A stretch of 16,727 nucleotides of DNA from positions 1 through 16,727 of the forward strand of contig CAJUEW010000034.1 of the NCBI GenBank assembly GCA_910585465.1, in the 5' to 3' direction. The position numbers and the translations under genes are program-made. This document shows positions 1 through 7,018 of the stretch, piece by piece; position 1 is the first letter of the stretch, and each line of letters begins with the position of its first letter. The notes under the pieces were generated by a model. That model made no database searches and was not told the DNA's origin. It saw only the letters and a list, made by a program, of their open reading frames with translations. Origin of the DNA: an uncultured Lachnospiraceae bacterium (lineage in GTDB: Bacteria > Bacillota > Clostridia > Lachnospirales > Lachnospiraceae).

Positions 1-10
1 AGGAATAAGA

Positions 11-40
11 AAACTCCCAACAAAAAAAGTGGGAGTTTTT
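11..40 (+). terminator. Hairpin with T tail at the left edge
   Basis: A perfect 9-bp stem (AAACTCCCA pairing with TGGGAGTTT, 10-nt loop) runs into a short T run. It resembles an intrinsic terminator and could act on either strand because the loop contains an A run. It lies inside the reading frame that continues into the AraC gene, so that gene's 5' part was probably lost and replaced here. Confidence 0.5.
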
Positions 41-62
41 CAGTGCCCTCGATTACAGAGGT

Positions 63-638
63 TTGAATATTCCAAGAGAAACGATGCTGTCATTAGCAGA
101 AGAAATAACAGAGCAAAGGGTACTGATTGGTTTTTCAGAAAATGTTATTAGAAATGATGAGCTGAATCATTATCTCCATTCGTTACATCAGATGATTATG
201 GACGGTTCAAAAGAGTTTGAAAAGGAAGAAATGCTCCTGCTCTTTATTTCATTACTTATCGAGCAATACGGACAACCTTTTGAGAAATGTATTCCAGAGT
301 GCAGTGAAGAAATAGAAAATGCCTGCGTATTTATGTCAGAACATTTTGCAGAGCATATTACACTTGATAACCTCTGTAAATGCAGCGGTTTTAGCAAATC
401 TACATTGCTCCGTGCATTTACCAAGTCGAAAGGAGTTACGCCATACAGGTATCTTCAGACAATAAGGATAGCTAAAGCAAAGGAACTGTTGGAGAAAGGC
501 GTATCCTCGGTTGACGCCGCTATACAGACAGGCTTTTCGGACCAGAGCCACTTTTCTAATTTTTTTCATATGTTTATCGGATTGTCGCCTGCCGCATACA
601 GACACATTTTTAAGGAGGGTGGCAGGAATCATGGATAA
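63..638 (+). CDS. AraC-family transcriptional regulator, N-terminally truncated
   Basis: DNA-binding regulator. The C-terminal ~100 residues (about 85-185) form the double helix-turn-helix of the AraC family: first HTH around LDNLCKCSGFSKSTLLRAF, second around SVDAAIQTGFSDQSHFSNFF, ending in the usual SPAAYR. Full-length members are about 270-300 aa with an N-terminal cupin ligand domain. Only the end of that domain is left. The frame is open upstream to base 9 and reads WEFFSALDYRGLNIP, which looks like cupin-domain sequence, but a TAA at 6-8 and a hairpin block further extension. The TTG at 63 is therefore only a nominal start with no clear ribosome site. The gene overlaps the downstream transporter by 8 bp, so the pair was an operon, and the transporter is the likely target or partner. 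It is probably a 5'-truncated relic that may still make a free DNA-binding domain. Confidence 0.8.
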   Translation: MNIPRETMLSLAEEITEQRVLIGFSENVIRNDELNHYLHSLHQMIMDGSKEFEKEEMLLLFISLLIEQYGQPFEKCIPECSEEIENACVFMSEHFAEHITLDNLCKCSGFSKSTLLRAFTKSKGVTPYRYLQTIRIAKAKELLEKGVSSVDAAIQTGFSDQSHFSNFFHMFIGLSPAAYRHIFKEGGRNHG

Positions 639-1530
639 AAAAACAACCGCGGGGCATATCATGGCTTTGATCACGATTGTGATATGGGGAACGACTTTCA
701 TATCCACTAAAATACTGCTTGCAGACTTTACGCCGATAGAAATACTGTTTTTCAGATTTTTGCTTGGCCTATTTGTATTGATTGCCATTTATCCAAGACG
801 CTTAAGAATAAAGGATAAAAAACAGGAGCTTACATTCGCAGCGGCGGGGCTATGCGGGGTATGCTTATACTACTTGCTTGAAAACATAGCGTTAATCTAT
901 ACAATGGCTTCTAATGTAGGTGTTATTATTTCTGTTGCTCCGTTTTTTACTGCCATTTTATCTCATATATTTCTAAGGACAGAAGAAAAACTAAAAGCAC
1001 AATTTTTTGTTTGTTTTGTTGTTGCTATGACAGGAATATGTCTTATCAGTTTTAACGGCGAGGAACTGGAGCTGAATCCTATCGGTGATATTCTGGCGAT
1101 TGCTGCGGCATTCGTATGGGCAATTTATTCATTGCTGACACGAAAAATCAGCGGTTATGGATATAATACTATTCAAACGACAAGGAGGATATTTACATAC
1201 GGAATAGTTTTTATGCTCCCTTTTCTCTTTGTTTTTAATTTTAGCTTGGATGTGCAGAAAGTTATTAAGCCAGAGTATGCACTAAACCTTATCTATCTAG
1301 GTCTTGGCGCATCAGCACTTTGCTTTGTTACTTGGAATTATGCGGTCAAGGTGCTTGGGGCCGTTAAGACAAGCGAGTATATTTATATAGTTCCTGTCAT
1401 TACCATTGTCACATCTGTTATTGTGTTAAAGGAAGAAATTACATGGACGGCTGCGCTTGGAATAGGTCTTACCTTAATCGGTTTGTTTGTATCAGAAAGT
1501 AAATTGAAATTAAAGAATAGAGGAAAGTAA
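631..1530 (+). CDS. EamA/DMT-family membrane transporter
   Basis: Predicted 299-aa inner-membrane permease of the drug/metabolite transporter superfamily. It has ten hydrophobic segments arranged as two EamA repeats (about residues 8-142 and 152-290). The first segment has the typical ITIVIWGTTFISTK signature, and each repeat ends in a helix of the type seen in GICLISF and LIGLFVSE. The ATG at 631 is chosen over an upstream in-frame start at 511 because AGGAGG lies at 615-620 and it gives the normal family length; the 40 extra residues would come from the AraC gene out of frame. It overlaps the AraC stop by 8 bp, which suggests translational coupling. Substrate is unknown; relatives export amino acids, metabolites or drugs. 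It appears intact. Confidence 0.88.
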   Translation: MDKKTTAGHIMALITIVIWGTTFISTKILLADFTPIEILFFRFLLGLFVLIAIYPRRLRIKDKKQELTFAAAGLCGVCLYYLLENIALIYTMASNVGVIISVAPFFTAILSHIFLRTEEKLKAQFFVCFVVAMTGICLISFNGEELELNPIGDILAIAAAFVWAIYSLLTRKISGYGYNTIQTTRRIFTYGIVFMLPFLFVFNFSLDVQKVIKPEYALNLIYLGLGASALCFVTWNYAVKVLGAVKTSEYIYIVPVITIVTSVIVLKEEITWTAALGIGLTLIGLFVSESKLKLKNRGK

Positions 1531-1660
1531 AGATGAATATAGAGAATAAAAATGTGTAATTGTGGTTGATGAAAATTGACCGCTTGGGATTATCGAAAAC
1601 ACCGCCGCTATCCTCGGCAGTGCGGAAAAAAGGAAAGATAGAACAAATGGCGCTGGATTA

Positions 1661-1689
1661 TTGAGTTAAAAAATAAAAAGCGCTATAAT
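1661..1689 (+). promoter_or_regulatory. Predicted sigma-A promoter (TTGAGT-17-TATAAT)
   Basis: TTGAGT at 1661-1666 and a perfect TATAAT at 1684-1689 are separated by 17 bp. It would start transcription near 1696 and read through the small ORF at 1762 into the CD3324-family gene at 1945. Confidence 0.6.
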
Positions 1690-1761
1690 ACAAAATACCT
1701 TATTTTATATAGAAAAATGATGAAAGGGAACATCTGTGAAACATATCGTTTGGAGGATATT

Positions 1762-1818
1762 ATGTGCAGGAATAAAAAAAGAAAAAATAAAGGTTTACTC
1801 CATGCAGAGCCAGTGTAA
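1762..1818 (+). CDS. Very short basic ORF (18 codons), possible gene remnant
   Basis: An ATG with GGAGG 5 bp upstream opens an 18-codon ORF rich in Lys/Arg (MCRNKKRKNKG...). It stops at 1816-1818. Joining it by frameshift to following codons gives EPVISDICMEEYESLI, faintly like the EEYESL segment of Phd/YefM-type antitoxins, but this is too short to call. It may be a leader peptide or the head of a decayed gene. Confidence 0.25.
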   Translation: MCRNKKRKNKGLLHAEPV

Positions 1819-1944
1819 TAAGCGACATTTGCATGGAGGAATATGAGTCGCTGATATAGAAGATCTGGCTTTGCTGCTTGATATTAAGACCTAAAAAAAC
1901 ACATTTTATGTGGTCTTTAGGAGAATCAAGGAGGAAGCCTTTAT

Positions 1945-2208
1945 ATGAAATACATAAATGCAAATGAAATTCTCCCGGATGTGTTGGTTAAGGAATTACA
2001 AAAATATATCCAGGCAGGATATATCTATATTCCGGCTAAGAGTGAACAGCATAAATCATGGGGTGAATTGTCTGGTTACCGAAGGGAGCTTGAAAGACGC
2101 AATAAAACCATCAATGCAGAGTATCACAGAGGAGTTCCGATTGGGGAACTTGCTGATAAATACCATCTTTCGGTGTATGCCATCAGAAAAATAATATATC
2201 AGAAATAG
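1945..2208 (+). CDS. CD3324-family small protein with C-terminal HTH
   Basis: An 87-aa cytosolic protein that I recognise as the CD3324 family of clostridia, related to the Mor-activator HTH group. It begins MKYINANEILPDVLVKELQ, followed by the family's QAGYIYIPAK segment (about residues 24-33) and a Trp-Gly-Glu. The last 25 residues (GVPIGELADKYHLSVYAIRK) look like a helix-turn-helix, so DNA binding is likely, though the biological role is unknown. Length is typical and no lesion is seen. The ribosome site AAGGAGG at 1929-1935 sits 9 bp before the ATG. The gene is monocistronic: its own promoter lies about 250 bp upstream and a terminator follows 6 bp after the stop. It is one of the few undamaged genes in this part of the window. 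Confidence 0.85.
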   Translation: MKYINANEILPDVLVKELQKYIQAGYIYIPAKSEQHKSWGELSGYRRELERRNKTINAEYHRGVPIGELADKYHLSVYAIRKIIYQK

Positions 2209-2214
2209 CAAAAG

Positions 2215-2246
2215 GAGAGCGGCTCGTTAATGGGCGGCTCTCTTTT
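2215..2246 (+). terminator. Intrinsic terminator after the CD3324-family gene
   Basis: GAGAGC and GGCTC-type arms pair (GAGAGC-G-GCTC, GTTAAT loop, GGGC-G-GCTCTC; one G/G mismatch) and are followed by TTTTAT. The hairpin starts 6 bp after the stop codon. Confidence 0.85.
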
Positions 2247-2339
2247 ATACTGATTATTTCTGTACTATTCAATGTATTGAAGATGTAATGACGGACAAGT
2301 AAAATGATAGGGTATTCTGTACGGACTGGAGGTAATAAA

Positions 2340-2991
2340 ATGGCAGATTTACAAAAAATATATTCAAGGACAGGTGATACACAGACTGTCTATTTGAAGA
2401 ACGTGGTTACGAACCCCAATATCGAAATTGGAGAGTATTCAATGCATAATGACTTTGGACATGACCCTGCGGAGTTTGAGCACAATAATGTGCTGTATCA
2501 TTATCCTATCAATCATGATAAGCTCAGGATAGGAAAGTTCTGTTCGATTGCATGTGGGGCAAAATTCCTTTTCAATAGTGCAAATCATACGATGGATTCC
2601 TTATCTACTTATCCGTTTCCATTATTTTTTGAAGAATGGGGGCTTGAGAAAAAAAGAGTCGCAGAAACATGGGATAATAAAGGAGATATTAATATTGGTA
2701 ACGACGTATGGATTGGATATGAAGCGGTTATTTTAGCAGGCGTGACGGTTGGGGATGGAGCGGTCATTGGAACCCGTGCGGTCGTCACGAAAGATGTGCC
2801 GCCCTATACCATTGTGGGAGGCGTCCCTGCAAAACCGATAAAAACGGTTTTCTGATGAGAAAATAGACCAGTTGCTCAAAATGAGATGGTGGGACTGGTC
2901 GGAAGAAAAGATTGCAGAGAACATAAAAGCAATACAATCGGGATGTATAGAACAACTGAGGTGTAAATATGTGTACAAGATTTGTATATAA
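2340..2991 (+). pseudogene. Vat-like xenobiotic/streptogramin A acetyltransferase, frameshifted near the C-terminus
   Basis: Left-handed beta-helix acetyltransferase of the XAT class, whose members use acetyl-CoA to acetylate streptogramin A or related hydroxyl groups. The ATG at 2340 follows GGAGG at 2329-2333. Visible are the Vat-like N-terminus, catalytic His83 in SANHTMD, and hexapeptide repeats (DINIGNDVWIGYEAVILAG, VTVGDGAVIGTRAVVTKDV) ending in GGVPAKPI. The frame then stops at 2853-2855, giving 171 aa. Removing one A from the A run at 2840-2844 restores RFSDEKIDQLLKMRWWDWS, the conserved Vat C-terminal helix, and extends the protein to a TAA at 2989-2991, about 216 aa, the family's usual size. 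It is therefore a recent one-base insertion. The product would lose the C-terminal helix that helps trimer packing and is probably inactive. True streptogramin activity is not shown, since many chromosomal XATs have other substrates. Confidence 0.85.
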
Positions 2992-3223
2992 CGGAAATGA
3001 TACGGTCGTTGGATTTAACTTTGATATTGACCTTTCCGTGTGGACGCATACAGTCATTACAGAAAAAGACAGATTTTTTATCGGGATTAAAATACCGGAC
3101 AATAAGTATCATTCTTTTCATGGAATAAACAGGAATGGGAATGTCGGTACGCTGCTTTACGTAAATGGAAACGAAAAGGGAAAATATTCCGCAGATGCAG
3201 AATGTGTTGAAATACTATCTTGA
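2969..3223 (+). pseudogene. N-terminal fragment of a choloylglycine-hydrolase-like (Ntn) amidase
   Basis: An 84-codon ORF that starts MCTRFVYNGND. Cys2 is the position of the N-terminal nucleophile exposed after removal of Met in the linear amide C-N hydrolases (bile-salt hydrolase/penicillin acylase group). The following segments GFNFDIDLS and GINRNGNVGTLLYVNGNEKGKYS fit the N-terminal third of that family. Full members are roughly 220-340 aa, so most of the protein is missing: the frame ends at 3221-3223 and sequence of another origin follows. GAGGTG at 2958-2963 serves as ribosome site. Its start overlaps the frame-restored tail of the Vat gene, so the two were neighbours in an operon before damage. 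It is non-functional as it stands. Confidence 0.75.
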
Positions 3224-3353
3224 GGAAAACATAGATTTAAATGAAAACGCTCCCGATATTCCCGCTATGGGTATGGCGGTTTTACGGCAGCAGTTTTTGC
3301 TGGTACAGACAATTGAAGAATGGATTGCAACGTTAAAAAAGGAATTGGGATAA
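3195..3353 (+). pseudogene. Unidentified C-terminal gene fragment fused behind the Ntn amidase head
   Basis: This open frame (about 52 codons, ATG at 3195 without a ribosome site; open back to at least 3165) reads PDIPAMGMAVLRQQFLL and ends EEWIATLKKELG. It looks like a genuine amphipathic C-terminal end, possibly the effector end of a small regulator, but I do not recognise the family. It is in a different frame from the amidase head that it overlaps. I infer that a deletion joined the two pieces. Confidence 0.4.
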
Positions 3354-3495
3354 TTTGATATAAAATCTCCAATCATTAAAATTCCCATGCAGGAATCGAA
3401 ACAGGAGACGGGGGCCTTTTCTCCAAGAAAAAGGATATTGGAAAATAAACGGATGGCTTAGAAAAGCGTCCGTGGAATAAATGAGGGAAAATGAT

Positions 3496-4203
3496 ATGGC
3501 AATGTGGAATCCGTGGCGTGGCTGCCACAGACATAGCGAAGGATGAAGATACTGCTACATCCATAAAGGAGATTATAAGCGTAAGATTGATATAGACAAT
3601 ATTGTAAAGACGGATAACTTCTACGCCCCTATCGTTAAGAATAAATCGGGAGCGTACAAAATTAAATCGGGACAGACCGTGTATCTCTGCATTTCTACGG
3701 ATTTTCTGATTGAGGATGCCGATGAATGGCGTTCTGAATGTTGGCGGATGATACGGGAACGTTCCGACCTGCACTTTCTGTTTTTAACAAAGTGTATTGA
3801 GCGGTTTATGGGTTGTATTCCAGAAGACTGGAACGATGGATACGATAATGTTACGGTTGGATGCACGGTGGAAAATCAAGACAGGGCTGATTACAGGCTT
3901 TCTATTTTCAATCAACTGCCTATAAAACATAAAAATATTATCTGTCAGCCATTGATTGAGGAAATAAACCTTACCGCCTATCTTGATAATGTTGAATTAG
4001 TTGTAGTTGGCGGCGAATCAGACAGAAATGCCAGACCGCTTGATTATGCATGGGTGCTTTCCATACGGGAGCAATGTAGTGCCCGCAAAGTACATTTTGA
4101 GTTTCGGCAGTGTGGGACACATTTTATCAAGGATGGAAAAAGATACACGTTATCTACTCGTGACTTATGCAGTCAAGCTGGAAAAGCAAATATCAATTAT
4201 TAA
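3496..4203 (+). pseudogene. DUF5131 (phage Gp37/Gp68-like, radical-SAM-like) gene with in-frame TGA at a cysteine codon
   Basis: Read from ATG 3496, the frame gives MAMWNPWRGCHRHSEG, then TGA (3544-3546), then RYCYIHKGD, and stays open for 219 more codons to 4203. DUF5131 proteins begin with WNP(W)xGC...SxGCxxCY, a cysteine motif like those that bind a [4Fe-4S] cluster. The TGA sits exactly where the middle cysteine belongs, so TGC/TGT to TGA is the likely change. Later family features are intact: FLFLTKCIERF, VTVGCTVENQ, VVVGGESDRNARPLDYAWV and HFEFRQCGTHFIKDGK. Total length of about 235 aa is normal. A weak GAGGG precedes ATG 3496; an alternative in-frame ATG lies at 3481. Function of the family is unknown. 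Selenocysteine is conceivable at this position, but I see no SECIS-like stem just after the TGA and neighbouring genes are also broken, so a nonsense mutation is more likely. Confidence 0.82.
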
Positions 4204-4442
4204 AAAAGAACTGGTTTAAATGCAGCAGGTCTTATATCAGAATCTGTTTGTGACGGGTATCGGATATATGATACCGTCGATAACTGGAGCTATATTTTTT
4301 CTGATGAAAAGAAGTGAAATGTCCGAAATGCAGTCAGGAAAGCGGATAGGTACTTTTTGGAAAAATGGACTTGTATTCTGTGGCAAAAGTGTTAATCGCG
4401 GGGCAAAAGTTGATATTATGCAGAGAATTAATCTTTGTATGT
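4204..4442 (+). other. Decayed coding remnants, including a zinc-knuckle-like piece
   Basis: Immediately after the DUF5131 stop the same frame stays open for about 37 codons (GLNAAGLISES, YRIYDTVDNWSYIF). Near 4316 another frame reads VKCPKCSQESG, a zinc-ribbon-like CPKC, then hits a stop. A nominal ORF at 4220-4444 covers the same DNA in a third frame. No intact gene is convincing; I read these as overlapping scraps of one or two lost genes. Confidence 0.35.
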
Positions 4443-4508
4443 AAAATATTATGGTGTCTGTATAGGATTCCATGATATACTGAAGAAAACAAAAATCGAA
4501 GGTTGAGA
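4443..4508 (+). promoter_or_regulatory. Promoter-like block, copy 1 of a repeated regulatory sequence
   Basis: AAAATATTATGG, then TTCCATGATATACTGAA, then an A-rich stretch and AAGGTTGAG. The same block with scattered differences occurs at 7943-8005. TATACT is a candidate -10, but no good -35 lies 17 bp upstream, and an imperfect dyad (TATGG ... CCATG) spans the spacer, which suggests activator-dependent control. Here it leads into only a truncated SIMPL-domain gene. Confidence 0.5.
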
Positions 4509-4546
4509 AAGTGGGAATCTGGATTAAGAGACATTAGCGACGAGAC

Positions 4547-4888
4547 TTGGCAAACTGCCCGATGAAGCCGGAATTTGGGATAAGCTACACGGTAAGTGAT
4601 CCGGAGGCCGCCAAGAACGAGCTTCTAGGCAAGGCGGTCAAAGACGTGAAAGAAAGGGCGTCTGTTCTTACATCTGCGGCAGATGTCACTCTCAAGGAGA
4701 TTCAGAGCATAGACTATTCGTGGGGAGAGATTGATTTTGAAGTTCGACCGATGGGTCGCGCCTTAATGGACGACGCAGACTGCTGCATGGACTCCGCTCT
4801 GGATGCCGGGGGGGATTATGACCTTGACGTCGAACCGGATGACATCAATGTATCGGATACAGTGACCGTAATCTGGGAAATTGCATAG
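4547..4888 (+). pseudogene. C-terminal half of a SIMPL-domain (DUF541) protein
   Basis: 113 codons from a TTG at 4547; the frame is open back only to a TAG at 4535-4537. The sequence GISYTVSDPEAAKNELLGKA, followed by IQSIDYSWGEIDFEVRPM and a C-terminal VSDTVTVIWEIA, is the C-terminal half of the SIMPL domain family. Whole members are about 200-240 aa, exported or periplasm-facing, and start with a GxGxVxxxPD strand, all of which is absent. No ribosome site precedes the TTG. By eye this piece is richer in GC than the DNA on either side, which would fit a fragment from elsewhere in the genome or from another donor. It is non-functional unless the C-terminal half has a role of its own. Confidence 0.7.
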
Positions 4889-4999
4889 GAGAAGGTCTCT
4901 CTGGCTTTTTGCGGTCGATATGCGAATGTTTGAATTGTGATTTTAACGATATTATGGAAGAGTTGCCAGAGAATCCCGATAAGGAGCGTGATGGTTAGT

Positions 5000-5707
5000 A
5001 TGAATGAAAAGATTATGATTGTTGATGATGAAAAAGAAATAGCAGATTTAATAGAGCTATATCTGAAAAATGACGGTTACAATGTGTACAAGTTTTACAA
5101 AGGCATGGATGCATTAAAATGTACGGAATCAGAAAAAATGGATTTGGCAATCCTGGATATCATGCTTCCAGACATTGACGGCTTCCATATCTGCCAAAAG
5201 ATTAGGGAACGGTATTTTTATCCAATCATTATGCTTACGGCAAAGGTAGAAGATGCAGACAAAATTATGGGGTTGACTATCGGAGCGGATGATTATATTA
5301 CAAAGCCATTTAACCCATTGGAGGTTGTGGCAAGAGTTAAGACACAGCTCCGCCGATATGTCAATTATAATAATGCCGAAAGCGGAGGAAAAGAAAGCGT
5401 GCCGATTACGGAATTCGACATTAACGGACTTGTCATTAATAAGAATACTCATAAATGTACTCTGTATGGAAAAGCAGTCACATTAACTCCGATAGAGTTT
5501 TCTATTCTCTGGTATTTGTGCGAAAACAGGGGAAAAGTGATTCCTTCCGAGGAACTTTTTGAAAAAGTCTGGGGCGAGAAGTTTCTTGATAACAATAATA
5601 CAGTTATGGCTCATATAGGGAGGCTCAGGGAGAAAATGAAAGAACCTGCCAGAAACCCGAAATTTATTAAAACAGTCTGGGGAGTGGGATATACTATTGA
5701 AGAATAA
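5000..5707 (+). CDS. vanR: VanR-like response regulator (OmpR/PhoB family)
   Basis: A 235-aa cytosolic regulator and the partner of the downstream kinase. The receiver domain (about residues 1-118) has the acidic pair Asp9-Asp10 in IVDDEKEI, phosphoacceptor Asp53 in LAILDIMLPDIDGF, Thr80 and Lys102 in DDYITKPF. The winged-helix domain (about 138-235) has LTPIEFSILWYL and ends TVWGVGYTIEE. The sequence is closest in pattern to the VanR of glycopeptide-resistance clusters. AAGGAG at 4981-4986 is 4 bp from an ATG at 4991 and 13 bp from the ATG at 5000; I chose 5000 because the family begins right at MxEKIxIVDDE, but 4991 is possible (three more residues). Its stop overlaps the vanS start by 11 bp. 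It would bind the VanR-box repeats at 6822-6856. It is complete. Confidence 0.9.
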   Translation: MNEKIMIVDDEKEIADLIELYLKNDGYNVYKFYKGMDALKCTESEKMDLAILDIMLPDIDGFHICQKIRERYFYPIIMLTAKVEDADKIMGLTIGADDYITKPFNPLEVVARVKTQLRRYVNYNNAESGGKESVPITEFDINGLVINKNTHKCTLYGKAVTLTPIEFSILWYLCENRGKVIPSEELFEKVWGEKFLDNNNTVMAHIGRLREKMKEPARNPKFIKTVWGVGYTIEE

Positions 5708-6827
5708 TAAAGGAAATGGAATAGACGGTGATTATACACAGCTTGAGACAAAAATTCTGATTCGGACAGCGGCGGGACTGTTCGGTGCGTTTGCTTTGAT
5801 ATCTGCGGCTCTCAGTTTATTGAGCGGTCGTTTTTCGAGTGCGGTCGTGGGCTTTTTAGAAATATTCTATAAAGATTACGAAAGAGCAGTAGTGGCGTAT
5901 ACCCATGTGTTTCGGAATAATAAAGAATGGCTTGTTATGGTAGCTGCTTTTGTGGTATTTCTGATTGTTTTACGGGTGTATCTGAAAGGTTTTACGAAGT
6001 ATTTTAATGAAATCAACAGAGGTATCAACGCCTTGAAAGAGGAGGATTCAGAGGATGTAGCACTGTCCTCTGAGCTTGCGGCAACCGAAAAAACAATCAA
6101 TGGGATTAAGCATACTCTTAAGCAGCAGAAATATGCGGCAATGGCTGCAGAGCAAAGGAAGAATGACTTGGTAGTATATCTTGCCCATGATTTAAAAACG
6201 CCGCTTACCTCCGTAATTGGATATTTGACGCTGCTTAGGGACGAGAATCAAATCTCGGATGAATTAAGGGAAAAGTATGTATCTATCTCATTGGAAAAGG
6301 CGGAACGCTTGGAAGACTTAATCAATGAATTTTTTGAGATTACGCGCTTTAATCTTTCTAACATTATGCTGGAGTACAGTATGGTAAATTTAACCCGCAT
6401 GTTGGAGCAGTTGATTTTTGAATTTAAACCGATGTTTGCAGATAAAAATTTGAATTGCGTCCTTACGGCAGAGCCGAATAAAATGGTACGCTGTGACGTA
6501 AATAAGATGCAGCGGGTATTTGATAACCTGTTGCGAAATGCGGTAAATTATAGTTTTGAAAATACGGATATTTCGATTGCCGTCACGCAAAAGGAGAATA
6601 TGGTTCATATTAAATTTGCTAATCATGGAAATACGATACCAAAAGAGAAACTGGAACGTATTTTTGAACAGTTTTACCGTCTTGATATTTCTCGAAGTAC
6701 GGGAAATGGAGGCGCGGGATTAGGACTTGCTATTGCAAAGGAAATTGTAATGCTGCACGGAGGGACAATTATCGCCAGCAGTGAAAAGGAAATAATTGAA
6801 TTTGAAGTGACGCTTCTTTCTTCGTAG
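5697..6827 (+). CDS. vanS: VanS-like membrane sensor histidine kinase
   Basis: A 376-aa kinase that phosphorylates VanR in response to cell-envelope stress, typically glycopeptides. Two membrane helices (about residues 22-43 and 77-97) flank a short extracytoplasmic loop. A HAMP-like linker leads to the H-box with His164 in YLAHDLKTPLTSVIGYL, an N-box (DNLLRNAVNYS, 276-286), an F-box (RIFEQFYRLD, 321-330) and a G-box (GGAGLGLAIAKEIV, 338-351). All catalytic motifs are intact and the length is normal for VanS. Translation starts at TTG 5697 inside the end of vanR, with only weak GGAG/GTGGG upstream, so translational coupling to vanR is likely. The small sensor loop resembles VanS types thought to sense drug or lipid II near the membrane. 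Ligand is not deducible. Confidence 0.88.
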   Translation: MKNNKGNGIDGDYTQLETKILIRTAAGLFGAFALISAALSLLSGRFSSAVVGFLEIFYKDYERAVVAYTHVFRNNKEWLVMVAAFVVFLIVLRVYLKGFTKYFNEINRGINALKEEDSEDVALSSELAATEKTINGIKHTLKQQKYAAMAAEQRKNDLVVYLAHDLKTPLTSVIGYLTLLRDENQISDELREKYVSISLEKAERLEDLINEFFEITRFNLSNIMLEYSMVNLTRMLEQLIFEFKPMFADKNLNCVLTAEPNKMVRCDVNKMQRVFDNLLRNAVNYSFENTDISIAVTQKENMVHIKFANHGNTIPKEKLERIFEQFYRLDISRSTGNGGAGLGLAIAKEIVMLHGGTIIASSEKEIIEFEVTLLSS

Positions 6828-6856
6828 GAAAATCGTAAGAAATTCCGTAAGAAAAA
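6822..6856 (+). promoter_or_regulatory. Three tandem VanR-box-like repeats
   Basis: TCGTAGGAAAAT (6822), TCGTAAGAAATT (6833) and CCGTAAGAAAAA (6845) are three direct copies at 11-12 bp spacing, about one helical turn. They match the 12-bp VanRB-type consensus YMGTANGAAAWW that I know from vanB clusters. The first overlaps the vanS stop codon. They probably make vanY, and perhaps vanRS through looping, responsive to phosphorylated VanR. Confidence 0.8.
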
Positions 6857-6887
6857 TTGAGATGTCCGTTGGATGGAACGAAAGAAC

Positions 6888-6940
6888 AGCACTCTTGTTT
6901 TTGATACAATATTCGTGTCAGAGCAAGAGTGCTTTTATTT
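6888..6940 (+). terminator. Long hairpin with T tail between VanR boxes and vanY
   Basis: A perfect 10-bp stem (AGCACTCTTG with CAAGAGTGCT) encloses a smaller stem (TGATAC with GTGTCA) and is followed by TTTTATTT. It is a good intrinsic terminator for vanRS. As it lies between the VanR boxes and vanY, it might also attenuate VanR-driven transcription. Confidence 0.8.
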
Positions 6941-7018
6941 AAGCGGACGCGCCCGCGAATCCGGGCATATGCACAAAGCGGGACGCCCCAGGTTATTGTG
7001 TAAGGAGGAATTATTGAT

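Larger units (their letters stand above)
1531..1944 (+). other. 414-bp stretch with no intact gene; promoter and decayed ORF scraps
   Basis: No ORF of family quality is present. Seen are scraps such as an open run ending at the TAA near 1670 (reading IIENTAAILGSAEKRK), a promoter at 1661-1689, a tiny ribosome-site-led ORF at 1762, and another ATG (about 1833) preceded by a possible site and reading MEEYESLI before a stop. A bulged hairpin (AAGAC...CACAT-ATGTG...GTCTT) lies at about 1887-1918, just before the CD3324 gene. I read this as remnants of one or two lost small genes plus the leader of the next gene. Confidence 0.5.

Noticed and set aside
511..630. Extended N-terminus of the EamA transporter starting at 511
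   Set aside because: The extra 40 residues are the AraC coding region read out of frame; the ATG at 631 has AGGAGG and gives the usual length.
4912..4998. Short reading frame ending FNDIMEELPENPDKERDG before vanR
   Set aside because: It looks protein-like but has no start or recognisable family; at most a scrap of a lost upstream gene.
4937..4999. Upstream TTG/ATT-type start extending VanR by about 20 residues
   Set aside because: The extension does not resemble receiver-domain sequence and precedes the only ribosome site at 4981.
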